Shown: one piece after another, positions 1-8,113 of the stretch
Numbering within the stretch: the first letter of the stretch is position 1
Layout of the letters: every line of letters starts with the position of its first letter
Assembly: GCA_938011245.1 (NCBI GenBank)
Contig: CALLUJ010000031.1
Coordinates: 1-64,000 of the forward strand
DNA length: 64,000 bases
From: an uncultured Aquimarina sp.
GTDB lineage: Bacteria > Bacteroidota > Bacteroidia > Flavobacteriales > Flavobacteriaceae
Reading direction: 5' to 3'
Made by a program: the position numbers and the translations under genes
Notes under the pieces: model-generated
Told to the model about the DNA's origin: nothing
What the model saw: only the letters and a program-made list of their open reading frames with translations
Database searches by the model: none

Positions 1-459
1 ATTATTAAACAGTCGGACGATAATTATGAATATTATGAAACAGTTAAGCATAAAGATTCTTTTTTTCAAACTATAAATAGGTACTACAAGTCGGGTCGTT
101 TAAAAATGACTGTAAAAGATTTTCCCAATAATTTTTTAGCAGGTATAAAAAAAGAATATAATGAACAAGGGAAATTAATTAAAGAAACAGATTACGATGC
201 GCCCTATAAATTTACTTGGGAAGATGTTTTAGAATTAATGAATAAGTATAAAATTAGTTTAACCGATCCAGAGCTGGAAATAGGAAGAGGTAATAGTAAA
301 AAGGGGACTTCATGGTATATTGTATGGGATAAGCTTGATAAATCGGGATTAAATGTGATAAATGTTAACGGAATTACAGGAGAGATTACGCGAAAATCGG
401 AGTTAGATTATCCTATTGAAGAGGAATATAACACCTTACCTAATATGGAAAATGAATAA
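1..459 (+). CDS. YwqK/MORN-like protein, 3' part (cut by window edge)
   Basis: The reading frame is open from base 1, so this is the 3' end of a longer gene; the first in-frame ATG at 106 is probably internal. The visible 152 residues include two repeats of the type tyrosine-x-serine-glycine-x-leucine (YYKSGRLK near residue 28 and EYNEQGKLIKE near residue 51). Such repeats are typical of MORN_2/YwqK-like proteins, which are common and poorly understood in Bacteroidota. The C-terminal 90 residues look like a separate small mixed alpha/beta domain that I do not recognise. No signal peptide can be judged because the N terminus is missing. The gene ends about 100 bases before the next one on the same strand. 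Confidence 0.6.
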   Translation: MIKQSDDNYEYYETVKHKDSFFQTINRYYKSGRLKMTVKDFPNNFLAGIKKEYNEQGKLIKETDYDAPYKFTWEDVLELMNKYKISLTDPELEIGRGNSKKGTSWYIVWDKLDKSGLNVINVNGITGEITRKSELDYPIEEEYNTLPNMENE

Positions 460-559
460 CGTTTTGTAACAATTGCTATATCCTATTAGTTGCAAAAAAA
501 TATATGGTGCACGCATAATAAATGAATGAAATTTTGTTTATTTATATAAAATTTAAAAA

Positions 560-949
560 ATGAATTTAGAAAGCCCTAAAGTAAATCTTTCAAAATCTCC
601 ACAAGAAGTGTTCGATTTTTTGACCGATGTAGAAAATTTTGAACAAATAATGCCTAATAGTAAGCAAAAATTTGAAAAGTTAGCTGCTGATAAATTTTTA
701 TTTCAGCTTAAAGGAATGCCAGAAATTATTCTAAAACAAAAAGAAGCACAAGCCCCTTCTAAAGTAGTTTTAGGAGCAGCTAGCGAGAAGCTTCCTTTTA
801 CATTAACAGCTAATATTTCTGAAGTAGAAGGCTCTACGGAGACTCAATTAATTTTTGATGGAGATTTTAATCCAATGATGTCTATGATGATTAAGAAGCC
901 AATTCAAAATTTTATTAATTCGTTAGCCGAAAATTTGACAAAAATTTAA
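560..949 (+). CDS. SRPBCC-fold small protein
   Basis: This 129-residue cytosolic protein has the pattern of an SRPBCC (START/Bet v1-like) ligand-binding fold. It opens with a beta strand, then a helix (SPQEVFDFLTDVENFEQIMP), a long run of strands, and a C-terminal amphipathic helix ending FINSLAENLTKI. The length is typical for the minimal fold. It has no catalytic motif, and the ligand is unknown. The ATG follows an A-rich stretch without a Shine-Dalgarno sequence, as is usual in this phylum. It stands alone, with more than 300 bases to rpoD. The family call rests on fold pattern only. Confidence 0.65.
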   Translation: MNLESPKVNLSKSPQEVFDFLTDVENFEQIMPNSKQKFEKLAADKFLFQLKGMPEIILKQKEAQAPSKVVLGAASEKLPFTLTANISEVEGSTETQLIFDGDFNPMMSMMIKKPIQNFINSLAENLTKI

Positions 950-1266
950 ACACATAATATCTAACATAAAAATTAGTGCTATTTAAAATAGATAGTCTTT
1001 TTTTAAAACTAAAAATAGTACTATTATTTTTTGAAGCTATGTTTATTACTATAGAATGTTTTTTAGAGGCATTATTATAGTATTAATTTTTTAATACAAC
1101 GTATTCGAAAACAACGGTTTTAAAACAACTGATTATGGTAGCGAAATAGGTTGATTTTAAATGATTTGAAAAATAAACAAGATTTTTTGTAACAAAAAAG
1201 CAAAATTGTACGTACTAATAATTACAGTTCGTAAGAACTTGTAAGTTTTAACTTTAGAATCACTGA
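950..1266. other. Intergenic region upstream of rpoD
   Basis: This 317-base AT-rich gap contains no convincing ORF or RNA gene. It holds a 12-base palindrome (AATAGTACTATT, 1014-1025) flanked by A and T runs that could end transcription of the SRPBCC gene, and a stretch before 1266 that resembles but does not match the -7 box (TAACTTTA). The rpoD promoter should lie here. Confidence 0.4.
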
Positions 1267-2130
1267 ATGAGACAACTAAAAATTACCAAACAAGTTACTA
1301 ATAGAGAGACCGCATCTTTAGACAAGTATTTACAAGAAATTGGAAAAGTAGATTTAATTACAGCCGATGAAGAAGTAGAATTAGCACAGCGAATTAAAGC
1401 AGGCGATATGCGTGCTTTAGATAAACTAACAAAAGCTAATTTACGTTTTGTGGTATCGGTTGCGAAGCAATATCAAAACCAAGGATTAACCTTACCAGAT
1501 TTAATTAATGAAGGTAATTTAGGATTAATTAAAGCAGCAAAGCGTTTTGATGAAACTCGTGGGTTTAAATTTATCTCTTATGCCGTTTGGTGGATTCGTC
1601 AATCTATACTACAAGCATTAGCAGAACAATCCCGTATTGTTCGTTTGCCTTTAAATAAAATTGGATCTATTAATAAAATTAATAAGACATACGCCTTTTT
1701 GGAACAATCTCACGAACGTCCACCAAGTGCAGAGGAAATTGCTAACGAGTTGGATATGACGATTAGTGATGTAAAAGAATCTATGAAAAATTCGGGTCGT
1801 CATGTATCCATGGATGCTCCTTTAGTAGAAGGAGAAGACTCTAACTTATACGATGTTTTACGTTCGGGAGAATCACCTAATCCAGATCGAGAATTAATGC
1901 ACGAATCTTTACGCACAGAAATAGAACGTGCTTTAGAAACATTAACACCACGTGAGGCAGATGTAATCCGTTTGTACTTTGGTTTAGGAGATCAACACCC
2001 AATGACCTTAGAAGAAATTGGTGAAACATTTGATTTAACTCGAGAGCGAGTACGTCAAATTAAAGAAAAAGCTATTAGAAGATTAAAACATACTTCTAGG
2101 AGTAAAATTTTAAAAACATATTTAGGATAA
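1267..2130 (+). CDS. rpoD: RNA polymerase primary sigma factor RpoD
   Basis: This is the housekeeping sigma-70 factor that directs RNA polymerase to promoters. At 287 residues it has the compact Bacteroidota architecture. Region 1.2 starts near residue 18 ([19 protein letters not shown]), and there is no region 1.1 extension. Region 2 contains the near-invariant [13 protein letters not shown] and [13 protein letters not shown], region 3 follows, and region 4 ends with a helix-turn-helix ([19 protein letters not shown]). The sigma factor of this phylum recognises TTG/TAnnTTTG promoters rather than the E. coli consensus, which agrees with the -7 boxes seen through the window. The ATG at 1267 gives the conserved N terminus [14 protein letters not shown]. 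The gene is followed by a strong hairpin. Confidence 0.97.
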   Translation: MRQLKITKQVTNRETASLDKYLQEIGKVDLITADEEVELAQRIKAGDMRALDKLTKANLRFVVSVAKQYQNQGLTLPDLINEGNLGLIKAAKRFDETRGFKFISYAVWWIRQSILQALAEQSRIVRLPLNKIGSINKINKTYAFLEQSHERPPSAEEIANELDMTISDVKESMKNSGRHVSMDAPLVEGEDSNLYDVLRSGESPNPDRELMHESLRTEIERALETLTPREADVIRLYFGLGDQHPMTLEEIGETFDLTRERVRQIKEKAIRRLKHTSRSKILKTYLG

Positions 2131-2198
2131 TTGTAATGAGTATTTTACTAATGGGGAAATAGTTTATAACTCGGTAATTACATTATTTTTAGAATACA

Positions 2199-2235
2199 GT
2201 AATAAAGCTATCTTTGAAAAAGATAGCTTTATTAC
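2199..2235 (+). terminator. Perfect 16-bp hairpin after rpoD
   Basis: Arms 2199-2214 and 2220-2235 are exact reverse complements around the 5-base loop TGAAA. It lies 68 bases after the rpoD stop and is only moderately followed by T. It fits an rpoD terminator and also contains the -7-like box of the next gene. Confidence 0.7.
2209..2216 (+). promoter_or_regulatory. -7 box (TATCTTTG) upstream of rpe
   Basis: Exact match to the Bacteroidota -7 consensus TAnnTTTG, 36 bases before the rpe ATG. It spans the left arm and loop of the hairpin after rpoD, so termination and initiation signals share the same DNA. No clear -33 TTG was found. Confidence 0.4.
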
Positions 2236-2252
2236 GTTTAAAACAAATTAAA

Positions 2253-2912
2253 ATGAAAGATATAATTGTAGCTCCATCGGTACTAGCAGCAGACTTTGGA
2301 AATTTACAACAAGATATAGAAATGATTAACGATAGCGAGGCTAATTGGTTTCATATAGATATTATGGATGGAATGTTTGTACCTAATATTTCTTTTGGAA
2401 TGCCTGTACTTGAAGCAATTCAAAAACATGCAAAAAAAACCTTAGATGTACATTTAATGATTCAAGATCCAGACAGGTACATAAAAAATTTTGTGGATTT
2501 AGGCGCTAAAATTATTACGGTACATTATGAAGCTTGTTCACATTTACATAGAACTATTCAATTAATACACTCTTACGGAATTAAAGCAGGCGTAGCACTA
2601 AACCCACATACTAATGTAGAATTACTTAAAAATATAATAGCAGATATTGATTTAGTTTGTTTAATGAGTGTTAACCCTGGTTTTGGAGGGCAATCTTTTA
2701 TTGAAAACACTTATGAAAAAATTAGAGATTTAAAAGAAATGTCCAAACAGATTAATCCAAAGTTGTTTATAGAAATAGATGGAGGAGTAAGTACTAAAAA
2801 CGCTAAAAAATTGTATAATGCAGGAGCTAATGTGTTGGTAGCAGGTAGCTTTGTGTTTGGAGCAGAAAACCCTAAAGAAGCTATTGTAGGTTTAAAACAG
2901 GCTGTTGTTTAA
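2253..2912 (+). CDS. rpe: Ribulose-phosphate 3-epimerase
   Basis: This enzyme interconverts ribulose 5-phosphate and xylulose 5-phosphate in the pentose phosphate pathway. The 219-residue protein has the full TIM-barrel motif set: APSVLAADF near the N terminus, HIDIMDGMFVPNISFG with metal-binding His and Asp, LDVHLMI, VNPGFGGQSF and EIDGGVS followed by the phosphate-binding GAN/GSF loop. A TTG at 2214 would extend the frame by 13 residues, but it lies inside the rpoD hairpin and the extra residues are not family-like. The ATG at 2253 gives the normal start MKDIIVAPSVLAADF. The gene faces the polysaccharide locus, whose first gene is convergent. Confidence 0.95.
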   Translation: MKDIIVAPSVLAADFGNLQQDIEMINDSEANWFHIDIMDGMFVPNISFGMPVLEAIQKHAKKTLDVHLMIQDPDRYIKNFVDLGAKIITVHYEACSHLHRTIQLIHSYGIKAGVALNPHTNVELLKNIIADIDLVCLMSVNPGFGGQSFIENTYEKIRDLKEMSKQINPKLFIEIDGGVSTKNAKKLYNAGANVLVAGSFVFGAENPKEAIVGLKQAVV

Positions 2913-2942
2913 TAAAATTATAGAATTACTGTATAATAACAT

Positions 2943-4061
2943 CTAGGAAATGTTATCTAAGATTAATTTAAGCTGTAGTCCAATTGATAGATTACTATAA
3001 TTTGTTAAAATTTGCTTGCGTTCTGGATCAATTTTAAACTCTTTTAGGTTCAATTCTGTTACAGCATCTTTTAATTCTTGTCCACTATTAACAACGGTGC
3101 ATATTTTTTTAATAGATAGATTATCAGTAATATTTTTATTTATAATACAATGTTTTCCATTGTAGAGTGCCGTAAAAACTTTTAGCTTGGTGCCCGATTG
3201 CTGAAAAGACCATAATATATTAATATGTGCTTTTTTTAAAAGGTTATTTAATTTGTTTTGTTCTTTGATGTTTATAAAACTAATATGAGAAAATTGATTA
3301 ATAATTTTTTTTAAAGAAGCAGGTAAAACCGATCCACCAATAATTAATGGGATGGTTATTTTGGAAAATTCGTTTGCTATGAATAAAGCAGATTTTAAAT
3401 TATCTGAAATAGACAAGTCTCCATGATAAAAAGCAAATTTTTCAACTTCTTCTTCAGAAGATTTTAAAGTGTTATTTCCATGAAAAGGAGGTAATAAAAA
3501 AGTTTCTTTGCTATATTTTTCTTTAAAATAATGATTTTCACTTTTTGAAATAGGAATAATACAGTTAACTTTTGATAATATTTTTTCGTATTTCTTATAT
3601 TTTGATGCTTCTAAATAAAATATTCCTTTAAGTAAAAAGGATTTAGCGCTTTTTGCAAGACCTTTGTAATAAAAATGCTCAATGTTATGGGTTCTAACAA
3701 TTATCTTATTTTTAAAGTGATTAGAATTAAGTATATGTGTACTTTGAAGACCTTCAAATAAAATAGGGGCATTGGACAGATTTAGATTTTTGTACATTGC
3801 ATCGGAAGATCTAGAAACAACTCCGAATGGATATTTTTTAAAAAAATGGATATAAGATTTATTTCGTTTGTAACCAAAAATGGATTTACAATATTTATTT
3901 AAAGGTCCTAAATCTTTTCTTTCAGTATAAAAATAATGTAGGTGTATCTTAATACCTAGTTCGTAAAGCGCTTCAATTTTAAAAAATACATCCATTACGC
4001 CCCCAAAATTGGGAGGGTAGGGGTTATCAAAGCAAACTATTTGAACTTCTTTGAGATTCAT
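2943..4061 (-). CDS. Glycosyltransferase (GT-B type)
   Basis: This 372-residue protein looks like a retaining GT-B glycosyltransferase related to family GT4. The N-terminal Rossmann half begins with a strand and a glycine loop (IVCFDNPYPPNFGGVMDVFF, residues 8-27), which matches the acceptor-side loop of these enzymes. The C-terminal half has LIIGGSVLP and a late nucleotide-sugar-binding segment around FTALYNGKHCIINKN. The usual EX7E signature is not clear, so donor and acceptor cannot be named. There is no membrane segment. It is transcribed alone, diverging from the next GT2 gene and converging on rpe. It marks the left edge of the polysaccharide locus. Confidence 0.8.
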   Translation of the reverse strand: MNLKEVQIVCFDNPYPPNFGGVMDVFFKIEALYELGIKIHLHYFYTERKDLGPLNKYCKSIFGYKRNKSYIHFFKKYPFGVVSRSSDAMYKNLNLSNAPILFEGLQSTHILNSNHFKNKIIVRTHNIEHFYYKGLAKSAKSFLLKGIFYLEASKYKKYEKILSKVNCIIPISKSENHYFKEKYSKETFLLPPFHGNNTLKSSEEEVEKFAFYHGDLSISDNLKSALFIANEFSKITIPLIIGGSVLPASLKKIINQFSHISFINIKEQNKLNNLLKKAHINILWSFQQSGTKLKVFTALYNGKHCIINKNITDNLSIKKICTVVNSGQELKDAVTELNLKEFKIDPERKQILTNYSNLSIGLQLKLILDNIS

Positions 4062-4096
4062 GAAAGATAATTAAGCTTTTTATTCATTGATATTGT

Positions 4097-4104
4097 TACT
4101 TTTG
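4097..4104 (+). promoter_or_regulatory. -7 box (TACTTTTG) upstream of GT2 gene
   Basis: Exact TAnnTTTG match 22 bases before the TTG start codon at 4126, in the short divergent gap between two glycosyltransferase genes. Confidence 0.45.
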
Positions 4105-4125
4105 AATATAAATATAGTCTAGATT

Positions 4126-5040
4126 TTGAATTCAACGCCTTTTTTTTCAATTATAATACCACTTTTCAACAAGGAAAATTATGTAAAGGATTCATTAAAA
4201 TCAATACTCTGTCAGTCTTTTTCAAAGTTTGAAGTAATTATTGTTAATGATGGTTCTACCGATGCAAGTTTAGAAGTAGTTAACACCTTTAAAGATTCTA
4301 GAATTAAGATTTTAAATCAAGAAAATCAAGGAGTTTCAGTAGCAAGAAATAAAGGAATAAAGCATTCTAAGGGAGTATTTGTAGCCTTCTTAGATGCGGA
4401 TGATTATTGGTATCCCAACCACTTAGAAGAACTTTATGAGACTATTTGTTTATTTCCAAAGCAGTCTATTTTTTGTATGAACTATAAAAAAGAAATCAAA
4501 AAAGGGATAATAAAGGACACTGCTTTTTCTGTTCAATTAGCAGAAAAACATACTTTAATTAAAAATTTTTTTACTGCAAGTAAACTGGATAGTATTGCTA
4601 CCCCTATTGCGATAAGTATAAACAAAGCTTTTTTAGAAAAGAAAGGCTTTTTTTTTGATGAGAATATTAAGTCTGGAGAGGATATAGATTTATGGATTCG
4701 AATGGCTCTTAATTATACTTTTATTTTCAACAAAAAGCCCACTGCACTTTATAAAATGACGGTTAAAAATTCGTTATCAAAGAAAAGAAAATCGACAGAT
4801 GAGTTTATGAAAGTAATTGATAAGCATAAAAATTATGAAAATGCTTATAAGGGTTTAAAGCAATATCTAGATTTAAATAGATTTTCAATTGCCTTAGAAT
4901 ATAAAATGCAAAAAGAAATTACTAAATACCGATTGCTAAGGCGAAACATAAAATTAAAAAACCTACCGTTGCGAAGGATATTGTTTTTGTTTTTACCCAA
5001 TACTGTGTTAAAATGGTTGTATAAAATAAGAGGTTATTGA
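4126..5040 (+). CDS. Glycosyltransferase family 2 (GT-A)
   Basis: This is an inverting GT-A enzyme of family GT2, acting on the cytoplasmic side of the membrane during glycan assembly. The 304-residue protein has FFSIIIPLFNKENYV at residues 6-20, the nucleotide-binding NDGSTD at 41-46, the metal-binding DADD at 90-93, and a later GEDIDLWIRM that matches the catalytic ED region. The C terminus is basic and aromatic (LLRRNIKLKNLPLRRILF), which suggests membrane association. The start is a TTG, because conserved residues begin six codons later and no ATG is available. It overlaps the convergent fdtA-like gene by 7 bases. Confidence 0.87.
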   Translation: MNSTPFFSIIIPLFNKENYVKDSLKSILCQSFSKFEVIIVNDGSTDASLEVVNTFKDSRIKILNQENQGVSVARNKGIKHSKGVFVAFLDADDYWYPNHLEELYETICLFPKQSIFCMNYKKEIKKGIIKDTAFSVQLAEKHTLIKNFFTASKLDSIATPIAISINKAFLEKKGFFFDENIKSGEDIDLWIRMALNYTFIFNKKPTALYKMTVKNSLSKKRKSTDEFMKVIDKHKNYENAYKGLKQYLDLNRFSIALEYKMQKEITKYRLLRRNIKLKNLPLRRILFLFLPNTVLKWLYKIRGY

Positions 5041-5441
5041 TTTTTAGATTTTAAAAAGTCTTTATAATTCCTTATATAATCTTCCTCATCATATACATCT
5101 GATGCAAGAGCTAGACATACTGCACCGGCTGAAAAATTTTCAAGTTCTCTCCAAATGCCATTAGGAATTAATAGGCCAGTATCTGGTTTGTTAAGATTTA
5201 ATATTTTTTTTTCCGAGCCATCGTCTAATACTACATCAAAACTTCCACTTAATGGAATTAAGAATTTATGTTGGATTTTATGTGAGTGTCCTCCTCTAAC
5301 AGCATCACTTCTTACATCATATAAATAGTAAACACGTTTAAAACTAAAAGGAATAGCTTGTTTTTCAATTACGGCTAGATTTCCTCTGCTATCTATAATT
5401 TTTGGTAAATCGATAAGAATACAATCTTTTATTTTTGACAT
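5034..5441 (-). CDS. FdtA/QdtA-like dTDP-sugar 3,4-ketoisomerase
   Basis: Members of this cupin family (WxcM-like, FdtA, QdtA) convert dTDP-4-keto-6-deoxyglucose to the 3-keto sugar, the first committed step towards dTDP-Fuc3NAc or dTDP-Qui3NAc. The 135-residue protein has IIDSRGNLAVIE near the N terminus and a cupin core with GGHSHKIQHKFL, in which His52 and His54 match the catalytic pair. Length is standard for a single-domain enzyme. It starts one base after the end of the upstream glycosyltransferase gene on the same strand, so the two form one unit. Its logical partner, the transaminase at 10620-11723, is in the same locus. Whether it makes the galacto or gluco isomer cannot be told from the sequence. 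Confidence 0.87.
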   Translation of the reverse strand: MSKIKDCILIDLPKIIDSRGNLAVIEKQAIPFSFKRVYYLYDVRSDAVRGGHSHKIQHKFLIPLSGSFDVVLDDGSEKKILNLNKPDTGLLIPNGIWRELENFSAGAVCLALASDVYDEEDYIRNYKDFLKSKNQ

Positions 5442-5442
5442 T

Positions 5443-6264
5443 TTATAAGCGAGAGATTAATTTTTTTTCTACTAAGTCGTTGTATTTTTCTACCCCTTCA
5501 AAGCCAACTTTACATTTAGAAAGGAACTCATTTAATTTTATAAAATTGTGGCGGAGTAAAAAAAACACATATTTGAACACCCATACTTTTGCAGTAATAT
5601 TTCCATAAAAATGATTTTTCATAGCAGCTCTTGCATAAATATTAGCATCAGATTCCATAATAGTCCCAGAAGATTCTTCTTCGTGATAGACTATAGTTTT
5701 TGGGATATGGAAAAGGTTAAGTTTTTTTTGAAGAGCATTGATGGTAAATAAATACTCTCCACCACCGTTAAATATACCTCCCAAAGAAAAAAAAGAACTA
5801 AAAAATAAAGAATGTTTAAGGATAGATAAAGGTTTGAAAGCTATTATTATAGTGTGAACCGCTTCTAGTGTTTTTTTATTGTGTAATCCATAAGAAGGAT
5901 ATTTTGCATGCGGTATGCCTTCTTCAGAAATAGCTTCAAAGGTTAACAAATCAGCATTAGGATGTTTATTAAAAGCGTTAATAATTGTAGTGCCAAATTC
6001 TTTTTCAAAAACAGTATCATCATCTGCAAACAAACAGATAGTTCCTTTTGCATTTTTAATAGCGGTGTTTCGACTATCCGAAGTTCCTCTTTTAAAAGAG
6101 TTAATTACTCTAATTTTTGGATTATTAGAGTGTGCTAACTTATCTTCAGAGGTTTGATTAACAACTAATATATTAAAGTTGTTAATGTCGTTTTTAGAAA
6201 AAAGATTGTTTAAAAACAACAAGTTCGTTCTGAACATTGTAGCTATAAGAATTTCAAAATTCAT
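5443..6264 (-). CDS. Glycosyltransferase family 2
   Basis: A 273-residue GT-A glycosyltransferase. It starts with MNFEILIATMFRTNLLFL, a variant of the usual GT2 first strand, has NTAIKNAKGTICLFADDDT with the metal-binding acidic cluster at residues 79-84, and HEEESSGT near residue 195, where the catalytic region would be expected. The usual nucleotide-binding NDGS is replaced by NQTSEDKL, which is seen in more diverged members. A hydrophobic aromatic stretch (WVFKYVFFLLRHNF) near the C terminus may touch the membrane. It is the first gene of a two-gene unit with the ketoisomerase. An exact -7 box lies 12 bases before the ATG. Confidence 0.78.
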   Translation of the reverse strand: MNFEILIATMFRTNLLFLNNLFSKNDINNFNILVVNQTSEDKLAHSNNPKIRVINSFKRGTSDSRNTAIKNAKGTICLFADDDTVFEKEFGTTIINAFNKHPNADLLTFEAISEEGIPHAKYPSYGLHNKKTLEAVHTIIIAFKPLSILKHSLFFSSFFSLGGIFNGGGEYLFTINALQKKLNLFHIPKTIVYHEEESSGTIMESDANIYARAAMKNHFYGNITAKVWVFKYVFFLLRHNFIKLNEFLSKCKVGFEGVEKYNDLVEKKLISRL

Positions 6265-6275
6265 ATATTTGATAG

Positions 6276-6283
6276 CAAATTTA
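6276..6283 (-). promoter_or_regulatory. -7 box (TAAATTTG, minus strand)
   Basis: Exact TAnnTTTG match on the minus strand, 12 bases upstream of the glycosyltransferase ATG at 6264. It probably drives the glycosyltransferase-ketoisomerase unit. Confidence 0.45.
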
Positions 6284-6336
6284 CAGTCTACAATTTAAAA
6301 AAATTAACAACCAACTAATCCTTTTTTCCTATTAAT

Positions 6337-7239
6337 TTGAAAACTCCTTTAGTATCTGTAATTTGTTTGTGCTTTAACCACGAAATTTATTTAAAAGACG
6401 CCTTAGACTCCGTAGTTAGTCAGAATTATAAGTTTGTTGAAATAATTATTGTAAATGATTGTAGCACAGATGATTCTGATTCAGTTATACAGAAATGGAT
6501 ATCGAATAATAAATTAATTGAAACCACTTATATAAATAATAGCAAAAATTTAGGGAATACCCAATCATTCAATAAAGGTCTAAATAAGGTTAAAGGGGAA
6601 TATATTATAGATTTAGCTACAGATGATATTTTATTGCCCAATGCTATAGAAGATCATTTAAAGAATTTCGAGTCAACTAATATAACAGATGTAGGTGTTT
6701 CTTTTGCAAACGTAGAATTAATCGATTATAAGAAAACTCATTTAGGATTCCATTATGATGTAAATAATAACGGTAAAGTGTTACGATTGCCTAAAAGTGG
6801 AAATTTATATAATGAGTTATTAGCCTCTTATTATCTTAATCCTACAGGAATGTTTGTTAAGAAAGAAGTTTATGATTTATTAAGAGGATATGATGAAACC
6901 TTAGATTACGAAGATTTTGATTTTTGGATTAGATCTTCTCATATGTTTAATTATATTTTTTGTAATTCGATTACCATACAGAAACGAATTATAAAAAGCT
7001 CTCATAGTTATTTAGCAGATACTGTAAAAAAAAATAAGTTTACTAGAGATTTTTCTACTTATAAAGTCTGTCTAAAGGCATATCATTTAAATAGCACAAA
7101 GAGAAATTTTGAGGCCTTATGGATTCGTATTTTACACGAATTTAAACAAGTTACAAAAAGTGGTAATTACAAGCTATCAATTAGGTATTTTATTTTGTAC
7201 TTAAAGTCTTTAAGGAAATACTTTCTTGTCAAAAAATAA
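6337..7239 (+). CDS. Glycosyltransferase family 2
   Basis: A 300-residue GT2 enzyme with all main motifs: PLVSVICLCFNHEIYLKDAL at the N terminus, IIVNDCSTDDS at residues 37-47 for nucleotide binding, IDLATDD near 91-97 in place of the usual DxD, and YEDFDFWIRSS near 190 as the catalytic acidic region. The C terminus is basic and aromatic. The start must be TTG, because the first strand begins only four residues later and no ATG precedes it. It is followed after 25 bases by the dioxygenase gene on the same strand, so the two are probably cotranscribed. Sugar specificity is unknown. Confidence 0.87.
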   Translation: MKTPLVSVICLCFNHEIYLKDALDSVVSQNYKFVEIIIVNDCSTDDSDSVIQKWISNNKLIETTYINNSKNLGNTQSFNKGLNKVKGEYIIDLATDDILLPNAIEDHLKNFESTNITDVGVSFANVELIDYKKTHLGFHYDVNNNGKVLRLPKSGNLYNELLASYYLNPTGMFVKKEVYDLLRGYDETLDYEDFDFWIRSSHMFNYIFCNSITIQKRIIKSSHSYLADTVKKNKFTRDFSTYKVCLKAYHLNSTKRNFEALWIRILHEFKQVTKSGNYKLSIRYFILYLKSLRKYFLVKK

Positions 7240-7264
7240 GTTATTATAAAGTAAATTTTAAGAA

Positions 7265-8113
7265 ATGCCAACAGAAGAAAGATGTAGACTTATTATTGAT
7301 GGACAAAATTTTGAATTTGGTGTTCAAGGTAATTTTTTTGTTGGGGATGATGTGGTTTTGTATAATAAGAATACGGATAATTCAATTTCGGGTTGTTCAT
7401 GGGAACATTTAGGATATAAAATTATAGATGTTTTTAACAGTGACGAATATGAAAACTTGTTAAAATCAGTAAAAAAAAATATAATTGAAGGGATTAAAAA
7501 TATAGGACTAGTTATCGATGAACAGGAATTTAAATTACAAAATTATCATAAATACATAACCAAAAGTTCAGATCATTATCAAATAGTAAATCATACAAAG
7601 AATTTAATAAACGACGATTTCGATATAAATATAGACAAGTTAATTAAGAAATTTGAAGATCATGTAAGATGTAATTTATCTTCTCATATTAAAGATTTAG
7701 GAAAGAGTCATGTACAGATTAGGATAATTAGGCCCAACTCATTAGATATAAATCCGCCACACCGAGATAGCTATTTAGATTATTGGAAGAAAATTTTAAA
7801 TGTTTGGATACCAATAACAGGTTCCAATAAAAATTCATCATTACCAATAGTACCAAAAAGTCATTTACTTTCTGAAAAAAAAATTTTGCGTACTAAAGCA
7901 AGAGAAGCTTTAATTAACGGAAACTTATATACGGTACCATGTATTATAAGTACTACGGAAGGACCTTTTGAAATGATTAGGCCTAATCCTCAAAAGGGAC
8001 AAGCATTAATTTTTACACCCTATTTAATACATGGAGCTGCGATAAATAATAACAACGATACCACTAGAATTTCTTTAGAATTAAGATTTGAAAAAGCAGA
8101 GACTAAAGATTGA
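7265..8113 (+). CDS. PhyH-like Fe(II)/2-oxoglutarate dioxygenase
   Basis: The C-terminal half carries the double-stranded beta-helix motif of phytanoyl-CoA dioxygenase-like enzymes. The facial triad is His166-x-Asp168 in PPHRDSYLDYW and the distal His256 in PYLIHGAAI, with Arg268 (DTTRISLELRF) placed to hold the 2-oxoglutarate carboxylate. These enzymes hydroxylate or otherwise oxidise an aliphatic carbon using O2. The first 140 residues are helical and not recognised. There is no signal peptide, so it acts in the cytosol. It sits between a GT2 gene and the flippase in the glycan locus, which suggests action on an activated sugar or acyl group of the polysaccharide; that substrate is an inference. 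It overlaps the convergent flippase gene by 11 bases. Confidence 0.75.
   Translation: MPTEERCRLIIDGQNFEFGVQGNFFVGDDVVLYNKNTDNSISGCSWEHLGYKIIDVFNSDEYENLLKSVKKNIIEGIKNIGLVIDEQEFKLQNYHKYITKSSDHYQIVNHTKNLINDDFDINIDKLIKKFEDHVRCNLSSHIKDLGKSHVQIRIIRPNSLDINPPHRDSYLDYWKKILNVWIPITGSNKNSSLPIVPKSHLLSEKKILRTKAREALINGNLYTVPCIISTTEGPFEMIRPNPQKGQALIFTPYLIHGAAINNNNDTTRISLELRFEKAETKD

Noticed and set aside
1014-1025. Operator-like palindrome upstream of rpoD
   Set aside because: An AT-rich 12-base palindrome in an AT-rich gap can occur by chance and has no known regulator.
2214-2252. N-terminal extension of rpe from a TTG at 2214
   Set aside because: The TTG lies inside the rpoD hairpin and the 13 extra residues do not fit the family; the ATG at 2253 gives the conserved start.
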